Assembly: GCA_001303885.1 (NCBI GenBank)
Contig: LJUE01000013.1
Location: forward strand, 1 to 17,693
Length of the DNA stretch: 17,693 bases
Direction of reading: 5' to 3'
DNA from: Planctomycetes bacterium SM23_32
Lineage (GTDB): Bacteria; Planctomycetota; Brocadiia; SM23-32
Part shown: positions 8,015 through 13,692 of the stretch, one piece after another
Numbering within the stretch: the first letter of the stretch is position 1
Layout: every line of letters starts with the position of its first letter
Program-made: the position numbers and the translations under genes
Notes under the pieces: model-generated
The model's input: only the letters and a program-made list of their open reading frames with translations
The model's database searches: none
What the model was told of the DNA's origin: nothing

Positions 8015-8043
8015 TTCACAAGCGCCGCGCGGTGGTGTATAAT
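8015..8043 (+). promoter_or_regulatory. Near-consensus sigma-70 promoter for hsp20
   Basis: TTCACA (8015-8020) and a perfect TATAAT (8038-8043) are spaced by exactly 17 bp, making this the best promoter match in the window. The transcript would begin near 8050, about 30 nt before the hsp20 start. No CIRCE-type or ROSE-type control element is evident. Confidence 0.72.
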
Positions 8044-8079
8044 CGTCTATCGGGGCTCTTATCCACGGGAGGGCGATCC

Positions 8080-8526
8080 ATGGACCAGAGGGACGTGTGG
8101 GCTGAGATGCGCAAGCACTTCTCCGACATGGCGGAGAGCATTGACGGGGCGCTGCACAAGCTCCCGCCGTTCAGCTTCGTCAGAGGCGCGTATCCGCCGG
8201 TGAGCGTCTACGACGCGGGCGACGCCGTCATCGTCTGCGCCGCCGTGCCGGGCGTTCGCAAGAAGGCATTGGCCGTGACGATGAAGGGCCTGACCCTGAC
8301 CATCGAAGGTCGCGAGGACCGCAGCCCCTACGAGGGGCTCACCTGCCTGACCAACGAGCGCGGCAGCGGCGAGTTCCGCCGGGACGTGCCCCTGCCGGAT
8401 TCGGTGGACCCGGATGCCGAGCCGACGGCGTCGCTGGCCGACGGCATCCTGACCGTCAGGCTCAACAAGCGGGCCGCCGCGGCCGGCCGCACGATACCCG
8501 TGGAGGAGCCGCCGTCTGAGCAGTGA
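8080..8526 (+). CDS. Small heat-shock protein, Hsp20/alpha-crystallin family
   Basis: A 148-residue small heat-shock protein, an ATP-independent holdase that binds unfolding proteins in the cytoplasm. A short N-terminal arm (1-39) precedes the alpha-crystallin domain (about 40-130). That domain shows AAVPGVRKKALAVTMKG (54-70) and the conserved A-x-x-x-D-G-I-L core in ASLADGILTVRL (117-128). The tail carries an I-x-I/V-type motif, IPV at 139-141, used for oligomer assembly. The frame is open upstream to 7957, but the promoter lies inside that stretch. The ATG at 8080 has GGGAGGG (8067-8073) 6 bp upstream and gives a normal family length. The next gene, Nfu-like, follows after 61 bp and may share the transcript. 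Confidence 0.9.
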   Translation: MDQRDVWAEMRKHFSDMAESIDGALHKLPPFSFVRGAYPPVSVYDAGDAVIVCAAVPGVRKKALAVTMKGLTLTIEGREDRSPYEGLTCLTNERGSGEFRRDVPLPDSVDPDAEPTASLADGILTVRLNKRAAAAGRTIPVEEPPSEQ

Positions 8527-8587
8527 GCGGACGGGGCCGCATCATCACCTGAGAACAAACCGCCCGACAGGGCGAAAGGAAAGCAGC

Positions 8588-8827
8588 ATGGTTGACAAGG
8601 AACACGTGGCACAGGTCATAAACGACATCCGCATCTCGCTCCAGTCCCACGGCGGCGACGTCAAGCTGGTCGAGGTGACCGAGGACGGGACCGTCAAGGT
8701 GGAGCTTCAGGGCGCCTGCCGCGGCTGCCCGATGGCCCAGATGACCATCCGGCACGGCGTCGAGGCGCGCCTGAAGGACGTCATCCCCGAGGTCAAAGAG
8801 GTCGTCGCCGTCGAGCCGACCCGCTGA
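8588..8827 (+). CDS. NifU C-terminal-domain (Nfu-like) Fe-S protein
   Basis: A 79-residue protein consisting only of the NifU C-terminal (Nfu) domain. Its CxxC pair, Cys44 and Cys47 in GACRGCPMAQMT, is the site where Nfu proteins hold a bridging 4Fe-4S cluster for delivery to target enzymes. The preceding SHGGDVKLVEV (20-30) and following IRHGVEARLK are typical of the family. The length matches stand-alone Nfu-domain proteins; there is no scaffold IscU-like or A-type domain. The start is supported by AAAGGAAAG (8575-8583). It lies 61 bp downstream of hsp20 on the same strand. A role in cluster repair under stress fits but is an inference from context. Confidence 0.9.
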   Translation: MVDKEHVAQVINDIRISLQSHGGDVKLVEVTEDGTVKVELQGACRGCPMAQMTIRHGVEARLKDVIPEVKEVVAVEPTR

Positions 8828-8878
8828 GGACCCGGGCTGCCGGCGAACCGGGGTGACACGCGGGGGCGCGCCCGGTCC
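8828..8878. terminator. Long hairpin between the Nfu-like and phosphofructokinase genes
   Basis: GGACCCGGGC (8828-8837) pairs with GCCCGGTCC (8870-8878) with one bulged C. Inside is a smaller CCGG-CGAA-CCGG hairpin (8840-8851). It fills the 53-bp gap between two convergent stop codons, as expected for a bidirectional terminator. There is no T-tract. Confidence 0.42.
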
Positions 8879-8880
8879 GC

Positions 8881-10197
8881 TCATTTCCTGCGGATGTAGG
8901 GGCTCGCCTTCACCGTCTCCGGCACGGCGACCCGCGCGAACTTCATCTTCGAGTAGTGCGGCAGAGCCACCGGCCCGCCGATCAGGTAGATGAACTCGTC
9001 AACGAACGCCTGCGTCGGCCCCTCGATGCCGACGATGTACTCGGCCGGCACCTGCCGCTCCTTGGCCGCGATGTTGCTCAGGTCGGTCAGCCCGGTGCGC
9101 GTCACGCCGTCACGGCGCTCCAGGATCACCGACTTCTTCGTCTCGCCGTCCAGCATCGCCCGCACGCTGGCGTAGCCGACCTTGAAGGCCTCGCTGGCGT
9201 CCACGGACGACATCATGCAACTGCGCTGGATGTGTTGCGGGTTCAGCACGCAGTCCTTCACCTTGCCCGGCACGGCGTCCACCTTCAGCTCCGAGCCGAC
9301 CAGCCCCGCCAGGAACGTGGCCGGCGAGAACGACGTGGCGCGGCCGTGCTGGATGTTGCCGTGCTCGTCGTAGACGACCTCCGTGGCGTAGACCTCGGCG
9401 ATGCTCTTGCCGGCGTCCTTGTCCGTCAGGTCCTCCTGCACGACGATGACGCACTGCCCGAGCCGCGTCAGCGTGTCCTCCACCTTCGCCAGGAACGCCG
9501 CCTTGTCGAACAGCTCTTCCTTGCACAGGATGACGTGCGGCGGTGCGTCGGGGACCATGTCGCCCTTGGGGTCAACGCGGACGAACGCCGTGGCCTGCGC
9601 CAGCCAGCCGGCCTTGCGGCCCATCACCTGGTAGACCACGACGGGCGCCACGTCGAGCCCGCGCATCACCTTGCCGTCCCGCTCGAAGTTCGCCATCACG
9701 GCGTAGCCGGAGAAGTCGGTGTGCACGTTCTTCAGCGCGGTGGCGTTGTAGAGCGCGGCCGAGCCGTAGCCGGGGCAGTGGTGGGTGACCGGCAGGTCGT
9801 TGTCCACCGTCTTGATGGCGTGGATGGCGGCCACGTCGGCCACGCGGGTCAGGCCCAGGAGCTGGTCGGCGCTGTCGTTGCCGCCGGTGTAGATCACGCC
9901 GTCCACGCCGAGGGCGGCCAGGTTCTCGGCTATCTTCTTGTACTCGCGCTCTTTGGGCTTGATGCGGGTGGTTTTGAGGCCGGCGCCGGGGCCGTTGAAG
10001 ACGAACGACATGGGGTCCATCCCGCTCAGGTCCACGATGTTGCCTTCGATGTTGGCGTTCAGCAGGCCTTCCAGCCCGTTGATCATGCCGTACATCTGGA
10101 CGCCGGCTTCCTGGGCGGCGTCCAGCGCGCCGGCCACTTCCCAGTCAATGACGGGCGTGGGTCCGCCGGACTCGCCGATGATGATGCGCCTGGCCAT
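8881..10197 (-). CDS. 6-phosphofructokinase, PPi-dependent type (probable)
   Basis: A 438-residue PfkA-superfamily phosphofructokinase that phosphorylates fructose 6-phosphate to the 1,6-bisphosphate. Landmarks are IIIGESGGPTPVID (5-18), TGGNDSADQ (104-112), KTVDNDLP (129-136) with presumed catalytic base Asp132, and the substrate motif MGRKAGWLA (192-200). In ATP enzymes the GGDGS motif has Gly at the position where this protein has Asp108, and they lack the Lys before TxDND. Asp108 and Lys129 are the known markers of pyrophosphate use, which would make the reaction reversible. Asn at 107 replaces the more common Asp. The frame is open to 10269, but that region contains the promoter; the ATG at 10197 has GGAGG upstream and begins at the beta-strand typical of the fold. 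ATP use cannot be fully excluded without assay. Confidence 0.87.
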   Translation of the reverse strand: MARRIIIGESGGPTPVIDWEVAGALDAAQEAGVQMYGMINGLEGLLNANIEGNIVDLSGMDPMSFVFNGPGAGLKTTRIKPKEREYKKIAENLAALGVDGVIYTGGNDSADQLLGLTRVADVAAIHAIKTVDNDLPVTHHCPGYGSAALYNATALKNVHTDFSGYAVMANFERDGKVMRGLDVAPVVVYQVMGRKAGWLAQATAFVRVDPKGDMVPDAPPHVILCKEELFDKAAFLAKVEDTLTRLGQCVIVVQEDLTDKDAGKSIAEVYATEVVYDEHGNIQHGRATSFSPATFLAGLVGSELKVDAVPGKVKDCVLNPQHIQRSCMMSSVDASEAFKVGYASVRAMLDGETKKSVILERRDGVTRTGLTDLSNIAAKERQVPAEYIVGIEGPTQAFVDEFIYLIGGPVALPHYSKMKFARVAVPETVKASPYIRRK

Positions 10198-10240
10198 GGG
10201 GATGCCTCCGCGCTTGCAGATCTGCGGGGAACAGGCGGTG

Positions 10241-10269
10241 ACTATACCGCAGGTCGGCTGCCCCCGCAA
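10241..10269 (-). promoter_or_regulatory. Candidate promoter for the phosphofructokinase gene
   Basis: On the minus strand TTGCGG (10269 to 10264) and TATAGT (10246 to 10241) are 17 bp apart. The transcript would begin near 10234, giving a leader of about 37 nt before the ATG at 10197. This argues against the longer frame from 10269. Confidence 0.55.
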
Positions 10270-10373
10270 CGGAGGGTGAGCCTTTCCCTGCGCTTGCGCT
10301 GCCGGGGCGGACCCGCCATGCTGGTGGGGCGTTCGTGCGCTCAGGACATCTCCGTCGGGAAGGGAGGCGGGAC

Positions 10374-11042
10374 ATGTTCGTGCCGAAGCGCTGGATAGGC
10401 GTCATGGTCCTGTGGACGGTCGTGTTGACCGGTGCGCTCTTCTTCGGCCTCGGACGGAGCGCCGGCGCGCAAGAACCGGCCGTGGTCCGCGCCCAGGCCG
10501 TGGTCCTCGTGGACGAGGCGGGCCGCGAACGAGCCATGCTCGGCATCGGGGAGGACGGCGTGGGGCTGACCGTGATGGATGAGCAGGGGGGCCCGCGGGT
10601 CGCCGTCGGGCTCCGACCCGATGGTGGCGCCGGCCTCCTGGTGCAGTCTGCGGCAGGCGCCCCGCTCATCAGGCTCGGCTCAGACCAGGAGGGGCACGCC
10701 CTGGTGCTGATGGACGAGGAGGGCACCAACCGGTTCGCCGTCGGGCTCGACGTGGAATCGCAGGGGATGTCGTTCTTCGACGCGAACGGCACGGAGCGGT
10801 TCGACATCGGCGTGGGGGAGCAGAACGGTGGGTTCTCCCTGTGCGACCCCGAGGGCCGACCGCGGGCGAGCCTGGGGCTCGGGCCGAGCGGCGTGGGTCT
10901 GAGCCTGTTCGACCCTGACGGCGTCGAGCGCCTGGGGATGGGCATGGGCCCGGGCGGGGGAGGGGATTTCGTGGCGCGGAACGCGGCCGGCCAGGAAGTG
11001 TGGCGCGCCCTCGGCGAGATAGCGCCCGAACCGATGCCCTGA
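10374..11042 (+). CDS. Membrane-anchored or secreted protein of about eight 22-residue repeats
   Basis: A 222-residue protein of unrecognised function. Residues 1-32 are a basic start plus a hydrophobic stretch (about 8-26) ending in SAGAQ, so it is either an uncleaved anchor or a signal peptide. From about 43 to 213 the chain is a run of roughly eight repeats of 22-23 residues with the pattern x-L-x-D-x-x-G-x-x-R-x-x-L-G-x-G and a final G-x-G-L. The recurring Asp is at 47, 69, 114, 136, 158 and 180, and the Arg at 53, 75, 120, 142, 164 and 186. Copies three and eight are the most diverged. Such short Gly/Asp-rich beta repeats suggest a beta-solenoid or stacked beta-hairpin fold (inference). 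The ATG at 10374 has AGGGAGG (10361-10367) upstream; an earlier in-frame start at 10335 would put 13 charged residues before the hydrophobic segment. It is divergent from the phosphofructokinase gene. Confidence 0.8.
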   Translation: MFVPKRWIGVMVLWTVVLTGALFFGLGRSAGAQEPAVVRAQAVVLVDEAGRERAMLGIGEDGVGLTVMDEQGGPRVAVGLRPDGGAGLLVQSAAGAPLIRLGSDQEGHALVLMDEEGTNRFAVGLDVESQGMSFFDANGTERFDIGVGEQNGGFSLCDPEGRPRASLGLGPSGVGLSLFDPDGVERLGMGMGPGGGGDFVARNAAGQEVWRALGEIAPEPMP

Positions 11043-11061
11043 GCGGGGCGCCGGGAACCTG

Positions 11062-11085
11062 TCCCCCCGTCCGTCTGGCGGGGGA
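11062..11085 (+). terminator. Possible hairpin after the repeat-protein gene
   Basis: TCCCCC (11062-11067) and GGGGGA (11080-11085) can form a 6-bp stem with a 12-nt loop, 20 bp after the stop codon. It is short and has no T-run, so it is weak as a terminator. Confidence 0.28.
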
Positions 11086-11110
11086 GCGCTGTGGTTAGCT
11101 CGATCTTCCC

Positions 11111-11128
11111 TCGGTGGACTTCGTGCCT
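11111..11128. repeat. Solo copy resembling one arm of the GH94-GH116 palindrome
   Basis: The 18 bases at 11111-11128 match 16 of 18 positions in the right arm of the palindromic element at 13642-13659 (shared core ACTTCGTGCCT). No matching left arm is visible nearby, so it may be a decayed half element or chance. Confidence 0.35.
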
Positions 11129-11169
11129 TCTTCGTGACCTTGCTGGTTCAAGCGTTGGCGGCCCGGCGC

Positions 11170-11197
11170 TTGCGCGGGACGGCGCAGGCGCTATCCT
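11170..11197 (+). promoter_or_regulatory. Candidate promoter for the GH94 gene
   Basis: TTGCGC (11170-11175) and TATCCT (11192-11197) are 16 bp apart, matching consensus at 3 of 6 and 4 of 6. It would start transcription about 40 nt before the ATG at 11243. The 200-bp gap otherwise holds only the hairpin and repeat arm listed separately. Confidence 0.32.
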
Positions 11198-11242
11198 GGG
11201 GCGCATTCCGCTGCGCCGCCTATAGAGCCCCGGGAGGCCCTC

Positions 11243-13528
11243 ATGTCTACGATCAGCAAGTACGGACGCTGGATCGAAGAGGAAGGCTGCTTCGAACTGC
11301 TCACCAACGACCCGCCCCGCAAGTGGACCAACGTCCACTACAACGACATCGGCCCCGACGAGCTCTACTCCGAAGTCACCACCCTCGGCGACGGCACCAC
11401 CTACGTCCGCGACGACGACGGCGTGACCGTGACCCTCGTCGGCTGGGACTGCTCCTACGTCTATGTGCGCGACGAGGTGAGCGGGACGGTCTTCTGCCCG
11501 GCCGGCGCGCCGGCCCCCGAGCCGGTGATGAGCTTCTCCTGCCGCTACTGGCCCGCCAAGACCGAGATCAGCGGCATCTGCGAGGGACTGGAGGCCACCC
11601 AGCGCATCTTCGTGCCCCGCGACCACCCGGTGGAGGTCTGGACGGTGACGCTGCGGAACCTGACCGACCGCCCCCGCCGCCTCAGCGTCTTCGCCTACGC
11701 CATGTTCCAGCTCACCGGCACCGACGCCGAGGGCCGGTACGTGGGCAAGGACAGCTACGCCGAGGTGCTGCCCGAGATCGGCGGCGTGCTGGCGACGAAC
11801 CGCAACACGTTCTGCCCGACGGACCGGTTCAAGGGCTACCTCATCACGCTCCAGCAGATGGCGGGCGGGGAGGGCTACCGCGACCACTTCCTGCGCAGCG
11901 AGTTCTCGGTGGGCACGCCCCGCATCCTGTTCGGCTACGACCTGCGGAACCGTCCCGGCTACGGCCCCGACTGCGCGGCGGCGGTGCAGGTGAAGCTGGA
12001 GATAGGGCCGAAGGCGACCGATCGGGTGGACTACGTGCTGGGCCAGGCGGGCTCGGCCCAGGAAGTGGCGGCGCTGCGGGAGGAGCTGAGCCCGCAGAAA
12101 CTGGACGCCATGTGCGAGGAGCAGATGCGCATCGAGCGCGAGCGCGCCGGGCAGTTCCGCGTCGAGACCGGCCACGCCGACCAGGACGCCCTGATGAACC
12201 ACTTCGTCAAGAAGCAGCTCTACTCATACTTGATCAACAAGAGCGGCTTCCGCGACAACCTCCAGATGGACAACGCGCTCTGCATGGTGGACTACGAGGC
12301 GGCCGAGCGTAACCTGCTGCGCGCACTATCCAGCCAGTACGCCGACGGCAGTGCCCCGCACAGCTTCCGTCCGCTGAACCGGCTCCAGTACGCCGACAAG
12401 CCGGCCTGGACCATGCTGGCCATCCCCGGCCTGATCAAGGAGAGCGGCGACCTGGCCCTCCTGGAGCGCGAGGTGCCCTACTTCGAGAGCGACGAGACCG
12501 GCACGGTCTGGGACCACATGCTGCGGGCGATGCGCTACCTCTGCGGGGACCTGGGGCAGAGCGGCCTGTGCAACCAGCACCACGCCGACTGGAACGACGG
12601 CCTGGAGGCGACGCAGGAGGCCGGCGAACGCGAGAGCGTGATGGTGACCGAGCAGCTCTGCTACGGGCTGCGCGAGGTGGAGGAGCTGGCGCTGCTGAGG
12701 GGGGAGGTGGAAGTGGCCGCGGAGTGCCGGCAGCGCTACGACGAGTTCGCTCGGCGGCTTAACGAGGTGGCCTGGGACGGCGAGTGGTACGTGCGGACGA
12801 TCTGCGGCGACGGCTACCGGATCGGGTCGCGCGAGAACCGGGAGGGGCAGATATTCCTGAACACGCAGAGCTGGGCGGTGCTCTCGGGCATCGCGCCGCC
12901 GGACCGGGCGAAACAGTGCATGGACGCCGTCGAGGAGCGCATCAAGACCGACGTGGGCTACCGCATCGTGGCGCCGCCGTACACGAACTACGACCCGCGC
13001 GTGGGGCGCATGTCGAACTCCATGCCCGGCCAGGCGGAGAACGGCGGTTGCTACAACCACGCGGCGGGGTTCAAGGGCGTGGCGGACTGCGTGCTGGGCC
13101 GCGCCGAGCAGGCGTGGGAGACGTTCCGCAAGGTGGCGCCCGACAATCCGGCCAACCCGGTGTCGCGCTCGAAGAACGAGCCGTTCTGCTTCACCAACTT
13201 CTTCTCGACGGTGCCGCAGATCTACGGGCAGGCCGGGCTGCCGATGCGCACGGGCACGGCCGGCTGGTTCACCGTGCTGCTGGTGGAGTGGATCCTCGGC
13301 GCGCGCCGCAGCTACAGAGGCTTGCTGGTGGACCCGTGCCTGGCGCGGGAGGTCCCGCACGCGCATGTGGTGCGGACCTTCCGCGGCGCCGTCTACGACA
13401 TCACGCTGGACAACGAGGCGGGCCGCGGCAAGGGCGCCCGGTCGGTGAGCGTGGACGGCGAGGCGATCGAGGGCAACCTGCTGCCCGTCTTCGACGGCGG
13501 CGAGCACGAGGTGGAAGTCGTGATCTAG
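11243..13528 (+). CDS. Glycoside hydrolase family 94 (cellobiose/chitobiose phosphorylase-like)
   Basis: A 761-residue inverting sugar phosphorylase of GH94. The family splits beta-linked disaccharides or short oligosaccharides with inorganic phosphate, releasing an alpha-sugar 1-phosphate. An N-terminal beta-sandwich (about 1-290) leads through a linker helix to an alpha-barrel catalytic domain (about 310-690), then a small C-terminal beta domain. Key motifs are SGFRDNLQM (334-342), HHADWNDGLE (446-455) with the family's catalytic Asp, and the phosphate-site region AENGGCYNHAAGFKG (598-612). The end of the barrel, RTGTAGWFTVLLVEWILG (669-686) then GLLVDPCL, is also characteristic. There is no signal peptide, so it acts in the cytoplasm. 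GGGAGG (11232-11237) precedes the ATG by 5 bp. Whether the substrate is cellobiose, chitobiose, laminaribiose or cellobionate cannot be read here. It is followed by GH116 and sulfatase genes. Confidence 0.88.
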   Translation: MSTISKYGRWIEEEGCFELLTNDPPRKWTNVHYNDIGPDELYSEVTTLGDGTTYVRDDDGVTVTLVGWDCSYVYVRDEVSGTVFCPAGAPAPEPVMSFSCRYWPAKTEISGICEGLEATQRIFVPRDHPVEVWTVTLRNLTDRPRRLSVFAYAMFQLTGTDAEGRYVGKDSYAEVLPEIGGVLATNRNTFCPTDRFKGYLITLQQMAGGEGYRDHFLRSEFSVGTPRILFGYDLRNRPGYGPDCAAAVQVKLEIGPKATDRVDYVLGQAGSAQEVAALREELSPQKLDAMCEEQMRIERERAGQFRVETGHADQDALMNHFVKKQLYSYLINKSGFRDNLQMDNALCMVDYEAAERNLLRALSSQYADGSAPHSFRPLNRLQYADKPAWTMLAIPGLIKESGDLALLEREVPYFESDETGTVWDHMLRAMRYLCGDLGQSGLCNQHHADWNDGLEATQEAGERESVMVTEQLCYGLREVEELALLRGEVEVAAECRQRYDEFARRLNEVAWDGEWYVRTICGDGYRIGSRENREGQIFLNTQSWAVLSGIAPPDRAKQCMDAVEERIKTDVGYRIVAPPYTNYDPRVGRMSNSMPGQAENGGCYNHAAGFKGVADCVLGRAEQAWETFRKVAPDNPANPVSRSKNEPFCFTNFFSTVPQIYGQAGLPMRTGTAGWFTVLLVEWILGARRSYRGLLVDPCLAREVPHAHVVRTFRGAVYDITLDNEAGRGKGARSVSVDGEAIEGNLLPVFDGGEHEVEVVI

Positions 13529-13530
13529 GA

Positions 13531-13679
13531 AACGACTGCACCACGGAGGCACTGAGAGCACGGAGAAAGGCCGAGAAGGGCTCAACCCAGAATTGCGCAG
13601 GACTGGAAGTCGTGGCCGTGCTGTCGTTGTTAGCGTTCTCCTCCGTGCACTTCGTGCCTCGGTGGTGATGCCTGTCGTT
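13531..13679. repeat. Imperfect palindromic intergenic element, about 150 bp
   Basis: The two arms at 13539-13565 and 13641-13667 are inverted copies matching at 23 of 27 positions; the left arm starts CACCACGGAGGCAC and the right ends GTGCCTCGGTGGTG. An outer pair, AACGAC (13531-13536) and GTCGTT (13674-13679), is also inverted. The 75-bp centre is not symmetrical. It begins 3 bp after the GH94 stop and ends 13 bp before the GH116 start. I recognise the arm sequence type as a dispersed intergenic repeat in many environmental bacteria (from memory, unchecked). As RNA it would fold into a long hairpin. Confidence 0.8.
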
Positions 13680-13692
13680 AGGGACAAGGACC

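Noticed and set aside
7957..8079. Upstream extension of the Hsp20 frame
   Set aside because: It would translate the heptamer repeat and the promoter; the ATG at 8080 has a strong ribosome site and gives normal length.
8037..8080. CIRCE or ROSE heat-shock element before hsp20
   Set aside because: No TTAGCACTC-type inverted repeat and no leader hairpin masking the ribosome site could be found.
10197..10269. N-terminal extension of the phosphofructokinase
   Set aside because: The extension covers a good -10/-35 pair, while the ATG at 10197 has a GGAGG site and matches the usual fold start.
10145..12202. A 685-codon minus-strand open frame
   Set aside because: It runs antisense through parts of the phosphofructokinase, repeat-protein and GH94 genes and their gaps. 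Its composition is His/Arg/Pro-rich with no motif; it is a high-GC artefact.
13531..13679. Reading the palindrome as a CRISPR or tRNA-like element
   Set aside because: There are only two arms in inverted orientation, no spacers, and no cloverleaf; it is a palindromic repeat.
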